The notes under the pieces are model-generated. The model searched no databases. It was not told where the DNA came from and saw only the letters and a program-made list of their open reading frames with translations. The position numbers and the translations under genes are program-made. From Roseovarius halotolerans (GTDB lineage: Bacteria; Pseudomonadota; Alphaproteobacteria; Rhodobacterales; Rhodobacteraceae): 64,000 nucleotides of DNA. Position 1 is the stretch's first letter. Each line of letters opens with the position of its first letter. The stretch is taken from NCBI RefSeq assembly GCF_900172255.1, contig NZ_FWFU01000001.1:930001-994000 (forward strand), written 5' to 3'. Of the stretch, positions 8,889 through 17,679 are shown piece after piece.

Positions 8889-10033
8889 GCGACAAGAACC
8901 GGAAACTGGCGCCCGCGACAATCGCGGCGCAGGCGGCGGGCGCGGTCAACCGCGCCGATGGCGGTGTGGTGCCGGGCATCTCGATGGCCAGCACCTATGA
9001 GCGGGACCGCGACAATGCGCTGCTGTCGCCCGAAAACATCTATGCGCGCGACCATAACGAGACGATTCGCCAGGCCGAGGAGGTGCTGCGCCAGCTTGAA
9101 GGCGCGGCGGCGAGCCTGCTTTTTCCGTCGGGGATGGCGGCGATCGCGGCGGTTTTGCGCACGGTGCCGGGCGGTGGCCGGGTCATCATGCAATCGGGCA
9201 TCTATTGGGGCACGACAAGCTGGGTACGCGATTTCTGCGCGCGCCGGGACGTGACCCTCGAAGAGGTGGATGCGGCGGATGAAGGCGCGCTGATGGCGGC
9301 CTGCGCCGCGCCTGCGGACCTTGTGTGGATCGAGGTGCCGTCGAACCCCTGGCTCAAGATCACGGATATCGCCCGCGCCGCCGAACTGGCGCATGGGGCA
9401 GGGGCGGCTCTGGCGGTGGATGGCACGGCGGCGACCCCGGTTCTGACGCGGGCGCTGGATCATGGTGCCGATATCGCGATGCATTCGGCGACCAAGGCGA
9501 TCAACGGTCATACCGATGTGGTGGCGGGCGTCCTGTCATGCCGCGACAGCGACGCGCCGGTCTGGCGCGCGATTGCGGCGGATCGACATGACGCGGGCGC
9601 GATCCTGGGACCGTTCGAGGCGTGGCTGTTGATGCGCGGGATGCGCACGCTGCCCTTGCGGATGGAGCGGATGTGCGAAAGCGCGCGGCGGATCGCCGCG
9701 TTTCTGGCCGATCACGAGGCGGTCGAGGCGGTGCTTTACCCCGGCCTCGAGGGTCATCCGGGTCATGATCTGGCGGCGCGCCAGATGCGGGGCGGCTTTG
9801 GTTACCTCATGTCGGTGCTGATCCGGGGCGGCAAGGCGCGCGCGCTTGAGGTCAATGGGCGCTTGGCCTTGTTTCACAGGGCCACCTCGCTTGGGGGCGT
9901 GGACAGCCTTGTGGAGCATCGCGCCACGATCGAGCCCGATACCGGCATACCCGGAAACCTTTTGCGCCTGTCGGTGGGGATCGAGGACGTGGACGATCTG
10001 ATCGCAGACCTGAGTCAGGCGCTGGAGGGATAG
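8885..10033 (+). CDS. Cys/Met-metabolism PLP-dependent enzyme
   Basis: This is a fold-type I PLP enzyme of the cystathionine gamma-synthase/beta-lyase family. The cofactor lysine is Lys204 in HSATKAINGHTDV; the aspartate that binds the pyridine nitrogen lies in LAVDGTAATP, and the phosphate-binding PSGMAAI is near residue 81. The C-terminal NLLRLSVGIEDVDDLI is typical. At 382 residues the length is normal. The ATG at 8885 overlaps the racemase-family stop. Gamma-synthase, gamma-lyase or beta-lyase activity cannot be told apart by eye; the neighbouring racemase-type gene hints at amino acid catabolism. Confidence 0.85.
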   Translation: MSDKNRKLAPATIAAQAAGAVNRADGGVVPGISMASTYERDRDNALLSPENIYARDHNETIRQAEEVLRQLEGAAASLLFPSGMAAIAAVLRTVPGGGRVIMQSGIYWGTTSWVRDFCARRDVTLEEVDAADEGALMAACAAPADLVWIEVPSNPWLKITDIARAAELAHGAGAALAVDGTAATPVLTRALDHGADIAMHSATKAINGHTDVVAGVLSCRDSDAPVWRAIAADRHDAGAILGPFEAWLLMRGMRTLPLRMERMCESARRIAAFLADHEAVEAVLYPGLEGHPGHDLAARQMRGGFGYLMSVLIRGGKARALEVNGRLALFHRATSLGGVDSLVEHRATIEPDTGIPGNLLRLSVGIEDVDDLIADLSQALEG

Positions 10034-10120
10034 CGGCCTTCACTTGCGCGGGCGGGCCGGGGTTGCTATTTGCCCAATGTAATCCCGATAAGTTTGATCG
10101 GGAAGAAACACGAGGCCAAG

Positions 10121-11206
10121 GTGCAGCCAGCGACTCCGCGTTTGGAAATCAGGAATATCGTGCGCCGCTACGGGGCGCGCACGGTGGTCGATCATGTGTC
10201 GCTCAAGGTGTTGCCGGGGCAGGTGACGTGCCTTCTGGGGCCGTCGGGCTGCGGCAAATCGACGACCCTCCGGATGATCGCAGGCGTCGAGATGCAGGAC
10301 GAGGGCGAAATCTGGGTGGATGGCGCGCTGGTCTGTGACCGGGTGTTCCGCGTCCCCCCCGAGCGGCGCCATATCGGGTTGATGTTCCAGGATTTCGCGC
10401 TGTTCCCGCATCTGAGCGTGGCGGCGAACGTGGCCTTCGGCCTGTCGGGGGACCGGGCCGCGATCGACCGGCGGGTGGACGAGCTGCTGGAGCGCGTGGG
10501 CCTTGGCAATTACCGCGAGACCTATCCGCATGAATTGTCGGGGGGCGAGCAGCAGCGCGTTGCGCTGGCGCGGGCATTGGCGCCGCGCCCGTCGATCATG
10601 CTGATGGACGAGCCGTTTTCTGGGCTCGACAACCGGCTGCGCGACGGTATCCGCGACGAGACGCTCGATATCCTGCGCGAACAGGACACGGCGGTGTTGC
10701 TGGTCACCCATGAGCCCGAAGAGGCCATGCGCATGGCCGACGAGATCGCGCTGATGCGCGACGGGCGGATCGTGCAGCAGGGCGCGCCCTATAACATCTA
10801 CAACGCGCCCGTGGATCGTGACGCGGTGGCGTTCTTCAGCGATATCAATGTTATACGCGGCAAAGTTAACGGATCGCTGGTGGAGACGCCCTTTGGCCAT
10901 TTCCTGGCGCCGGGGGTGCATGAGGGCAACGAGGTCGATATCGTCATTCGCCCGCAGCATATCCGCATCGATTTCGACCGCGCCGGGCGCGGGCCGGATC
11001 CGACCATCGAGAACGGCACCCCGGCGCGCGGCGTGGTCGAGCGCGCGCGTTTCATGGGCAGCGAGAGCCTGGTGGAGTTCCGCATGGATCATGACGGCTC
11101 GCTGATGCGCGCCACCGTGCCCAACGTGTTCCTGCCCAGCCCCGGCAAGCCCTTGTGGCTGATGATCCGGCGCGATCGCTGTTTCGTCTTTCCGGTGCGC
11201 GACTGA
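10121..11206 (+). CDS. ABC transporter ATP-binding protein, FbpC/PotA-like
   Basis: Importer ATPase with Walker A GPSGCGKST, Q-loop MFQDFALFP, signature LSGGEQQR, Walker B IMLMDEP and H-loop LVTHEPEEA in order. A C-terminal TOBE-like domain starts near residue 240 (EVDIVIRPQHIRI), as in iron(III), polyamine and sulfate importers. I prefer GTG at 10121, which has GAGG at 10112-10115 just upstream and gives 361 residues; TTG at 10070 would add 17. No permease or binding protein gene is adjacent, so the partner subunits are elsewhere or this is an orphan ATPase. Confidence 0.88.
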   Translation: MQPATPRLEIRNIVRRYGARTVVDHVSLKVLPGQVTCLLGPSGCGKSTTLRMIAGVEMQDEGEIWVDGALVCDRVFRVPPERRHIGLMFQDFALFPHLSVAANVAFGLSGDRAAIDRRVDELLERVGLGNYRETYPHELSGGEQQRVALARALAPRPSIMLMDEPFSGLDNRLRDGIRDETLDILREQDTAVLLVTHEPEEAMRMADEIALMRDGRIVQQGAPYNIYNAPVDRDAVAFFSDINVIRGKVNGSLVETPFGHFLAPGVHEGNEVDIVIRPQHIRIDFDRAGRGPDPTIENGTPARGVVERARFMGSESLVEFRMDHDGSLMRATVPNVFLPSPGKPLWLMIRRDRCFVFPVRD

Positions 11207-11217
11207 GGCGAGGACGG

Positions 11218-11281
11218 GCGGGGGCGCTACCCCCGTCGCCGCAGGCGGCGACTCCCCCGAGGTATTTTCGGCCAGATGAAG
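11218..11281 (+). repeat. Hairpin-tail intergenic repeat, copy A
   Basis: The unit has a GC-rich hairpin (GGGGGCGCTACCCCC), then an inner stem built from GTCGCCGC/GCGGCGAC, then CCCCCGAGGTATTTT and the tail CGGCCAGATGAAG. Related units lie at 25866-25926 (same orientation), 31620-31672 and 40105-40165 (opposite). It sits between the ABC ATPase stop and tatA and may terminate transcription. Confidence 0.75.
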
Positions 11282-11430
11282 GGCGGTGGACCCGCGCGGC
11301 GGGGGAAATCGCCGATTTATGGGGGCTGCATGTCTATTGGTTCTTCCAACCCGCGCGATGAAGGCTTAGATACGGTTGACGAAAATGCCGGGGAAGCGCA
11401 CAAACGGACCCCGACAATGGGAGATAGACT

Positions 11431-11655
11431 ATGCTGAACAATATCGGCCTTCCGGGCCTTCTGCTGATCGCCGTCGTGGTGCTGGTGCTTTTCGGGCGCG
11501 GCAAGATCTCGTCGCTGATGGGCGAGGTTGGCAAGGGCATCACATCGTTCAAGAAGGGTGTCGCCGAGGGGACCAAGGAAATCGACGACGCGAGTGACGA
11601 GAGCGCCCAGAGCGCCCGCGACGTCACGCCCGAAGACGAAAAAGACAAGGCCTGA
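11431..11655 (+). CDS. tatA: Sec-independent translocase subunit TatA
   Basis: TatA multimerises to form the passage for folded, twin-arginine-signal proteins across the inner membrane. The 74-residue product has one N-terminal transmembrane helix ([14 protein letters not shown]), the invariant FGRGKI hinge, an amphipathic helix ([17 protein letters not shown]) and a charged, disordered tail. GGGAGATAGACT precedes the ATG. It is the first gene of a tatA-tatB-tatC unit. The molybdenum hydroxylase genes in this window encode cytoplasmic-type enzymes, so they are not obvious substrates. Confidence 0.96.
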   Translation: MLNNIGLPGLLLIAVVVLVLFGRGKISSLMGEVGKGITSFKKGVAEGTKEIDDASDESAQSARDVTPEDEKDKA

Positions 11656-11662
11656 ACCCTGA

Positions 11663-12181
11663 ATGTTCGACCTGGGCTGGACCGAGCTGCTGGTGATCGG
11701 CGTGGTTGCGCTGATCGTTGTCGGCCCCAAGGATCTGCCGGGCATGTTCCGCGCGGTGGGGAATTTCGTGGGGAAGGCCAAGCGCATGGCCCGCGATTTC
11801 AGCCAGGCGATGAACGACGCCGCCGACGAGGCGGGCGTCAAGGATGTCTCGGAGAGCCTGCGCAAGGCGACGAATCCGGTGGGCAGCGCGATGGACGAGG
11901 TGCGCAAGAGCGCGAAATCGGCCAGCGAGAGTTTTACCCAGGATACGATGAGCGGGCCGAAATCCGCCAAGACCGATGATGCATCGGGCGACGGGGCCGG
12001 CGACACGCCGGGCGGGCTGAGCGAGGAACGCAAGACCCAGGCCGAGAAGATCCGCGCCAAGAGCGCCGAGATGGCGACCGCGCGCCATGCGCGCGAAGCG
12101 GCCGAGGCAGCCGAGGCGGCAGCGGCCGAGACCGCCGGTGCCGATGACGCGCCCGCCGCCCCCAAGGACAGCAAGGCATGA
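11663..12181 (+). CDS. tatB: Sec-independent translocase subunit TatB
   Basis: TatB forms the signal peptide receptor with TatC. The N-terminus [21 protein letters not shown] carries the conserved Glu8 in the membrane helix and the GPKDLP hinge that separates TatB from TatA. An amphipathic helix follows, then a long Ala/Asp/Lys-rich tail to residue 172 with heptad character. It starts 7 bp after tatA and overlaps tatC by 4 bp. Confidence 0.95.
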   Translation: MFDLGWTELLVIGVVALIVVGPKDLPGMFRAVGNFVGKAKRMARDFSQAMNDAADEAGVKDVSESLRKATNPVGSAMDEVRKSAKSASESFTQDTMSGPKSAKTDDASGDGAGDTPGGLSEERKTQAEKIRAKSAEMATARHAREAAEAAEAAAAETAGADDAPAAPKDSKA

Positions 12182-13182
12182 GCCCCAGCGACGATATCGA
12201 AGACAGCTCGGCCCCCCTGATCGAACATCTGGCAGAGCTGCGCAGCCGGCTGATCAAATCGGTCGTGGCCTTCATGATCGGGATGATCATCTGTTTCACG
12301 GTCGCCACGCCGATCTTCAACTTCCTCACCGCGCCGCTGTGCCAGGTCCTGGCCAACCGCGGACAGGACTGCGACCTGATCTTCATCAGCCCCCAGGAGG
12401 GTTTCTTCGTCGCCATCAAGGTGTCGCTGCTGGGCGGCTTGATGCTGTCCTTTCCCTTCATCGCCAACCAGATGTGGCGTTTCGTGGCGCCGGGACTCTA
12501 CAAGTCCGAGAAAGGCGCCTTCCTGCCGTTTCTCGTGGCCTCGCCCTTCATGTTCGTGCTGGGCGCGGCGTTCGCCTTTTACGTGGTGACGCCGCTGGCC
12601 TATGATTTCTTCCTCGGATTCCAGCAATTCGGCACGGGCGGCGAGGCGGTGCCGACGGGCGGTCCGCAGGCCGCCGCGCCGCTGAGCGTGGTCTTTCAGG
12701 GGTCGGCGCAGGAGTATCTGAACCTCACCATCAAGTTCATTGTCGCGTTCGGGCTGTGCTTTCAATTGCCGGTTCTGCTGACGCTGATGGGCAAGGCCGG
12801 GCTGGTCAGCGCCGAGGGCCTCGGCAATGTGCGCAAATACGCGGTGGTCGGCATCCTTGTGCTGGCTGCGCTGGTGACGCCGCCGGACGTGATCACGCAG
12901 GTGATCCTTTTCGTCGTGGTTTACGGGCTTTACGAGATTTCCATCTGGCTGGTGCGCCGGGTCGAGCGCAAGCGCGAGGCGCGTCTGCGCGCCGAGGGGC
13001 TGTGGGTCGATGATGACGAGGACGAGGACGACGACGATGATCGCGGCCCGTCCCCCGAGGCCACACCCGATGCCGCGCGCGACCCTTATGGCGAGGATGA
13101 TTTCGACGATCCGCTGCTTGAGGAGTTCGACAAGGACGACGAGGACGGCACGAAAAAGGACGACGAGGACAAACCGACGTGA
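12178..13182 (+). CDS. tatC: Sec-independent translocase subunit TatC
   Basis: Polytopic core of the Tat translocase. The N-terminal [14 protein letters not shown] motif that contacts the twin-arginine signal is intact, and six hydrophobic segments follow between about residues 25 and 250. The conserved periplasmic [12 protein letters not shown] and the late [10 protein letters not shown] motif are present. The protein is 334 residues because, after the last helix, it carries about 70 highly acidic residues (runs of Asp and Glu), a longer tail than in enterobacterial TatC (about 258 residues). It overlaps tatB and the DUF815 gene by 4 bp each. Confidence 0.96.
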   Translation: MSPSDDIEDSSAPLIEHLAELRSRLIKSVVAFMIGMIICFTVATPIFNFLTAPLCQVLANRGQDCDLIFISPQEGFFVAIKVSLLGGLMLSFPFIANQMWRFVAPGLYKSEKGAFLPFLVASPFMFVLGAAFAFYVVTPLAYDFFLGFQQFGTGGEAVPTGGPQAAAPLSVVFQGSAQEYLNLTIKFIVAFGLCFQLPVLLTLMGKAGLVSAEGLGNVRKYAVVGILVLAALVTPPDVITQVILFVVVYGLYEISIWLVRRVERKREARLRAEGLWVDDDEDEDDDDDRGPSPEATPDAARDPYGEDDFDDPLLEEFDKDDEDGTKKDDEDKPT

Positions 13183-14015
13183 GTGACAGCATGGACCGGA
13201 TTGCGGCGGCGCTCGAGCGCATCGCGCCCGCGCCGCTGGAAACGCCCGATTTCGACGCGGCCGACGCCTTTGTCTGGCATGTGGAGCCAGACCGGCTGCA
13301 ACCTGTGCCCGAGGTGAACCGGGTGGACATGTCGCTGCTTCTGGGGATCGACCGGTCGCGCGATACGCTGCTTGAGAACACGCGCCAGTTCGCACAGGGG
13401 CTGCCCGCCAACAACGCGCTTCTCTGGGGCGCGCGGGGCATGGGCAAATCGAGCCTCGTGAAGGCGGTCCATGCGGCGGTGCGCGCCGAAGGTCCGGCGC
13501 TCAAGATCGTCGAGCTTCAGCGCGAGGACCTGCCCAGCGTCGGCCGTCTGCTGGGGCATCTGCGCCAGTCGAGCGCGCGGTTCATCCTGTTTTGCGATGA
13601 CCTCTCCTTCAGCCATGACGACCAGCATTACAAATCCCTGAAAGCGGTGCTGGACGGCGGGATCGAGGGGCGGCCCGACAACGTGGTCTTCTACGCCACA
13701 TCGAACCGGCGCCACCTGATGCCGCGTGACATGATCGAGAACGAACGCGGGTCGGCGATCAGCCCGTCAGAAGCGACCGAGGAAAAGGTCTCGCTCAGCG
13801 ACCGGTTCGGCCTGTGGCTGGGCTTCCACCCCTGCGATCAGGACGAGTATCTCGCCATGATCCGGGGCTACTGCGATGCGCATGGGATCGAGATCGACGA
13901 TGCGACGCTGCGCGCCGAGGCGATCGAATGGCAGGCCACGCGCGGGTCGCGCTCGGGCCGGGTGGCCTGGCAGTATTTCACCGATCTGGCGGGACGGCGC
14001 GGCATCGCGATCTGA
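13179..14015 (+). CDS. DUF815 AAA-type ATPase
   Basis: The 278-residue protein is a DUF815-family P-loop ATPase. Walker A is GARGMGKSSLVKA near residue 90, Walker B is RFILFCDDLSF, and the sensor region is VVFYATSNRRHLMPRD. Arginines near the C-terminus (SRSGRVAWQYFTDLAGR) could serve as sensor 2 or finger residues. A GTGA overlap with tatC couples it to the tat genes, an arrangement I associate with Rhodobacterales. An in-frame ATG at 13191 is an alternative start. The cellular role of DUF815 is not established; a chaperone or remodelling role is only a guess. Confidence 0.85.
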   Translation: MSDSMDRIAAALERIAPAPLETPDFDAADAFVWHVEPDRLQPVPEVNRVDMSLLLGIDRSRDTLLENTRQFAQGLPANNALLWGARGMGKSSLVKAVHAAVRAEGPALKIVELQREDLPSVGRLLGHLRQSSARFILFCDDLSFSHDDQHYKSLKAVLDGGIEGRPDNVVFYATSNRRHLMPRDMIENERGSAISPSEATEEKVSLSDRFGLWLGFHPCDQDEYLAMIRGYCDAHGIEIDDATLRAEAIEWQATRGSRSGRVAWQYFTDLAGRRGIAI

Positions 14016-14135
14016 TCCGGCTGAGCGCCGCGGCTGCGCTTCATCTGACCATAAATACCTCTGCGCAAGGGCGCATTCTGGCGCGCGACCGGCGGGGGTC
14101 GTGCCACGCTTGCCACAGGCCCCCATCAAGGGAAT

Positions 14136-14176
14136 CTGCGCGCGCGGCACGCGCGCTCCGCCGGATCAAACCGGCG
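14136..14176. terminator. Two adjacent GC hairpins between convergent genes
   Basis: A GCGCGC-rich dyad (about 14137-14153) is followed by CGCCGG/CCGGCG arms at 14159-14164 and 14171-14176. They lie between the convergent DUF815 and nlpD genes. Neither has a clear U-tract, so a role as a bidirectional transcript end is tentative. Confidence 0.35.
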
Positions 14177-14190
14177 TGCGGCGGGCGCGG

Positions 14191-15354
14191 TCAGCCCAGA
14201 TAGTCGTTGGGATCGACGCTGTCGAAACCGTCGCGGACCTCGAAATGCAGCGCGGCGGTGCCTTCGCGGCGGATCTCGGCCAGTTTCTGGCCGCGGCTGA
14301 CGCTGTCGCCCTTGGTCACGGTGACATTGTCGATGTTGGAATAGACGGTCAGCAGGTTGTCGGGGTGCTTGATCACGATGATCGGCACGCCGTTCGTGTC
14401 CTTGGTGATAGCGGCAACGACGCCGGCGGCGGCGGCCTTGACCGCGGTGCCGGGACTGGCGGCGATGTCGATGCCGTCATTCTGGCCCTTGGCGTAGTCG
14501 CGGATGATGTCGCCGCGCACCGGGAAGATCATCGCAGCGCCGCTGCTGGCGGCGGTCTGCGTGGCGCCAAGGTCCGGGGCGCTGCTTTTTACCGGCTCGG
14601 CGGCGGGGACGGTATCGTTCTCGGGCAGCGGGCGCGAGGCGGAGGGCGGCTCGGGTGTGGGCGAGCCGGCGCCGGGCTGGGTCGTGGCGGCTGCGGCCTG
14701 ACGGTTGTCGCCGCTGTCGGGCAGGGCCACCGGGATCAGCAGGTATTGCCCTTCGCGCACCGAAAGATCCGAGCCGAGCCCGTTCCAGTCGGCGAGGCTG
14801 CGCACCGAGACATCGTAAAGCCGGGCGATCGTATAGGCGGTTTCGCCGCGCTCGACCTTGTGGCGGACCGGTTCGACGCCGGACTGGGCCGAGGGCAGGG
14901 TGGTGGTCTGCACGCTGGCAGGTTGCGAGGCGTTGTTGATGGCGTCACCCGCAAGGGTGGTGATGTCGACCGCGCCCGGCGGGGTGATCGGCCCGCCGGA
15001 GGGTTCGGCGACGCGGCCGGGCAGGGCCACGACCTCACCGTCGCGCAGGAGATCGCCGGTCTGGATGCCGTTGTAGCGTGCAAGCTCGCGGGGATCGACG
15101 CCGATCCGCGAGGCGAGGCTGGCCACCGTGTCGCCGCGCCGCGCCACCGCGACCTGGTAGCCGGGATAGGAGATGATCCCGCGGCTGTCGGGTTCGGGCC
15201 GGTTGGCGGTGGCGTTGGCAGCGGCCTCGGCGGTGCTGGGTGCGTTGCCGAAGGCGCCGCGCAGGTCGAAATCGAGCGGCTGGTCGCTGCAGGCGGTCAG
15301 CATCAGGATCGCGGTGCCTGCCAGGAGCGGCGCACTGGTTCTGGAAAAATTCAT
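14191..15354 (-). CDS. nlpD: NlpD-like lipoprotein with LysM and LytM domains
   Basis: The lipobox LMLTAC|S follows an N-terminal hydrophobic stretch, so this is an outer- or inner-membrane lipoprotein. Two LysM-type peptidoglycan-binding segments (near residues 65-110, VARRGDTVASLASR, and 165-210, VERGETAYTIARLY) precede a linker rich in Pro and Ala and a C-terminal M23/LytM domain from about 275. In that domain the first zinc ligand of HxGID is Asn (QNDGIDIA) and the HLH motif reads ALHFEV, so two ligands are missing. It is therefore probably a catalytically dead amidase activator like NlpD/EnvC. The order surE-pcm-nlpD matches that of E. coli. Confidence 0.88.
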   Translation of the reverse strand: MNFSRTSAPLLAGTAILMLTACSDQPLDFDLRGAFGNAPSTAEAAANATANRPEPDSRGIISYPGYQVAVARRGDTVASLASRIGVDPRELARYNGIQTGDLLRDGEVVALPGRVAEPSGGPITPPGAVDITTLAGDAINNASQPASVQTTTLPSAQSGVEPVRHKVERGETAYTIARLYDVSVRSLADWNGLGSDLSVREGQYLLIPVALPDSGDNRQAAAATTQPGAGSPTPEPPSASRPLPENDTVPAAEPVKSSAPDLGATQTAASSGAAMIFPVRGDIIRDYAKGQNDGIDIAASPGTAVKAAAAGVVAAITKDTNGVPIIVIKHPDNLLTVYSNIDNVTVTKGDSVSRGQKLAEIRREGTAALHFEVRDGFDSVDPNDYLG

Positions 15355-15419
15355 CTCGATCGGTCCTCGTCCTGCGCCCCTTGTTGACCGGGGCTCGGGT
15401 TTCCTACTCGTCCTTGCGG

Positions 15420-16076
15420 TCAGCCGTCGCGGCCCAGCCCCTCGACCAGGGGCACGAAGCGCACCGGGCGCATTTCGTCGTAATCGAACCCCGTCTCGTG
15501 GCGTGTGACGCGGATCAGGCTTTGCACGGCGTCGGACTGGCCGACCGGCAGCACCATGATACCGCCGATTTTCAACTGCGCCAAGAGCGGGCCGGGGGGA
15601 TCTTCGGCGGCGGCGGTCACCAGGATGCGATCAAAGGGCGCCTGATCGGGGAGGCCGAAGCTGCCATCGGCGGTGACGGCCGTGATATTGGTGAGATCGA
15701 GCTCGCGAAAGATCGCGCTGGCCTCGTCGACCAGCCGCTTGTGGCGGTCCACGGTATAGACGCGCCGCGCGAGGTGGCTGAGGATCGCCGCCTGGTAGCC
15801 CGAGCCGGTGCCCACCTCGAGCAGCTTGTCGCGCGGGCTGACCTTGAGCGCCTGGCTCATCAGCCCCACCACCGAGGGCTGCGAGATGGTCTGGCCGCAG
15901 GCGATGGGCAGGGGCATGTCCTCATAGGCGCGATGGGCGAAATAGCCACGGATGAAGGGGCCGCGATCGACCTTTTCCATCGCCGTCAGCACCCGTTTGT
16001 CGGTGACGCCCTTGGAGCGCAGCGCGAAGAGGAACTGCATCTTGCGTTCGGCGATATCGGCGGCGTCGTCACTCAT
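15420..16076 (-). CDS. pcm: Protein-L-isoaspartate O-methyltransferase
   Basis: Methylates isoaspartyl residues in aged proteins using SAM, starting their repair. The SAM motif [15 protein letters not shown], the acidic loop [13 protein letters not shown] and the PCMT-typical [13 protein letters not shown] are present. At 218 residues the length is normal. Its ATG overlaps the surE stop by 4 bp, and nlpD follows. Confidence 0.94.
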   Translation of the reverse strand: MSDDAADIAERKMQFLFALRSKGVTDKRVLTAMEKVDRGPFIRGYFAHRAYEDMPLPIACGQTISQPSVVGLMSQALKVSPRDKLLEVGTGSGYQAAILSHLARRVYTVDRHKRLVDEASAIFRELDLTNITAVTADGSFGLPDQAPFDRILVTAAAEDPPGPLLAQLKIGGIMVLPVGQSDAVQSLIRVTRHETGFDYDEMRPVRFVPLVEGLGRDG

Positions 16077-16855
16077 TCGATGGCCCTGAGCGCCTCCAGC
16101 GCGTCATGGGCCGTTAGGTCCGCGCGCATCGGCGTGACCGAGATATAGCCCTTGAGGTTCAAGTCGGCATCGGTGCCTTCGACGGTGGGTTGCTGCTGGG
16201 GCGCGCCGGTGACCCACAAGAAGCGCCGCCCCGAGGGCGAATGCACCGGCTGCACGCCAAAGCCCATGTCGCGGCGGAAGCCCTGCGGCGCGACCTTCAG
16301 CCCCTTTACCGCGGCGGCGGGGACGGGGGGGAAATTGATGTTGTAGAAGATGCCGTAATCGTCCCTGGTCCAGACGCCGCGCTCGAGGAGGGCGTTGAGA
16401 GTGGCGAGGCCATGCAGGCGGGCGGCCTCGAACGGGTCGTCGAGATCGCGGATCTCGGGGCCGTAATACTGGCTGAGGGCGACGGCGCGCAGCCCTTGCA
16501 GGGCCGCTTCCATCGCGCCGCCGAGCGTGCCGGAATAGAGCGCGTTCTCGGCTGAATTGTTGCCCCGGTTCACGCCCGAAAGCACCAGGTCTGGGGGATT
16601 GCCCTGCATCACGTCATGCACCGCGGCCAGCACGCAGTCGGCGGGGCTGCCCTCGGCGGCGAAGCGGCGCGGACCCATCTGGGAAATCATCATCGGGCGG
16701 GTGAAGGAAATGGCATGGCCGACGCCCGATTGCTCGAAGGCGGGGGCGACTGTCCAGACCTCGCCGTCATCACCGGCCAGCTGGGTCGCGATCTCCTCGA
16801 GCACCTTCAGGCCCGGTGCGTCGATCCCGTCGTCATTGGTGATGAGAATACGCAC
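16073..16855 (-). CDS. surE: 5'/3'-nucleotidase SurE
   Basis: Metal-dependent nucleoside 5'-monophosphatase linked to stationary-phase survival. The N-terminal [15 protein letters not shown] has the metal-binding Asp-Asp pair, and the [26 protein letters not shown] segment supplies Ser and Asn ligands (here [18 protein letters not shown]). The 260-residue product starts at GTG 16855. It is the first gene of surE-pcm-nlpD. Confidence 0.95.
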   Translation of the reverse strand: MRILITNDDGIDAPGLKVLEEIATQLAGDDGEVWTVAPAFEQSGVGHAISFTRPMMISQMGPRRFAAEGSPADCVLAAVHDVMQGNPPDLVLSGVNRGNNSAENALYSGTLGGAMEAALQGLRAVALSQYYGPEIRDLDDPFEAARLHGLATLNALLERGVWTRDDYGIFYNINFPPVPAAAVKGLKVAPQGFRRDMGFGVQPVHSPSGRRFLWVTGAPQQQPTVEGTDADLNLKGYISVTPMRADLTAHDALEALRAIE

Positions 16856-16947
16856 GGATCCGGCCCCTTCTGTCGCGTCGCGTTGCGCTCACTTCTATCC
16901 CTGTGGAGGCCCTGCGGCAAGCGCAAGACAGGCCTTGTGCCAAGGCT

Positions 16948-17592
16948 TCAGTCGAGCGTTGCCAGAAGGCGTCGCGCCTCGTCCTGAGCGGTGGCGAGGC
17001 CGCTGCGGTCTTCGCCCGGAAAGAAGCGGGCGCGGGTTGCGGTCTGCATCGGCTCGGGCGCAAGGATATGCACGGCCGGACCGGTGTTGACGCTTTCGGC
17101 CTGCCAGCTGCGCGCCATCGCGATCTGCGCGGCCTTGGTGGCGCCGTAGATACCGAAGAATTTCTGACCGGCGCGCGTATCGTCTGCAAAGAACAGCGCG
17201 CGGCCCGACTCGCCCAGAAGCGGCGCCACGAAGGCGATCAGGCGACCGGCGGCGGTCACGTTCACATCGACCGATTTTTCCCAGACATCCTCGTCGAGAT
17301 GCGCGGCGGGCATCAGCGGCGCCGCGTTGATCGCGGTATGCGCCCAGATATCCACGCCGCCCCAGCGATCATGGATCGAGCGGCAAAGCTGGCGCATGGC
17401 GTCGACCTTGGTGATGTCCATCGGCGCAAGCGTGGCGTTGCCGCCACGGGCCTTGATGCGATCATCGAGTTCCTCGAGCGCGCCGGTGGTGCGCGCCACG
17501 GCGACGATGTGATGGGTGTCGCAAAGCGCCTCGGCCAGGGCGAAACCCAGCCCGCGCGACGCACCGGTGATGAGGGCGATACGGTCTGTCAT
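16948..17592 (-). CDS. Short-chain dehydrogenase/reductase
   Basis: A classical SDR fold with cofactor motif TGASRGLGFALAEAL at the N-terminus and catalytic YGATK. The usual NNAG is degenerate (AHTAINAAP), and the catalytic Ser position before the Tyr is not obvious (ALFFADDTRAGQKFFGIYGATK). The acidic residue that would select NAD is absent after strand 2 (VARTTGAL), which fits NADPH. It has 214 residues and no clear operon partner beyond purF 87 bp upstream. Substrate unknown. Confidence 0.82.
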   Translation of the reverse strand: MTDRIALITGASRGLGFALAEALCDTHHIVAVARTTGALEELDDRIKARGGNATLAPMDITKVDAMRQLCRSIHDRWGGVDIWAHTAINAAPLMPAAHLDEDVWEKSVDVNVTAAGRLIAFVAPLLGESGRALFFADDTRAGQKFFGIYGATKAAQIAMARSWQAESVNTGPAVHILAPEPMQTATRARFFPGEDRSGLATAQDEARRLLATLD

Positions 17593-17650
17593 GGCACGGG
17601 TCTGGGCAGAAATCGGAGCGAGGTCAAGGGCAAACAGGGAGGCGCGGCGA

Positions 17651-17674
17651 CACGCCCCGCCAAGGCGGGGCGTG
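17651..17674 (-). terminator. GC-rich hairpin after purF
   Basis: A perfect 11-bp dyad (CACGCCCCGCC / GGCGGGGCGTG) lies a few bases beyond the purF stop. There is no U-tract on either side, so it may stabilise the 3' end or act as a weak terminator before the SDR gene. Confidence 0.5.
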
Positions 17675-17679
17675 GGCGC

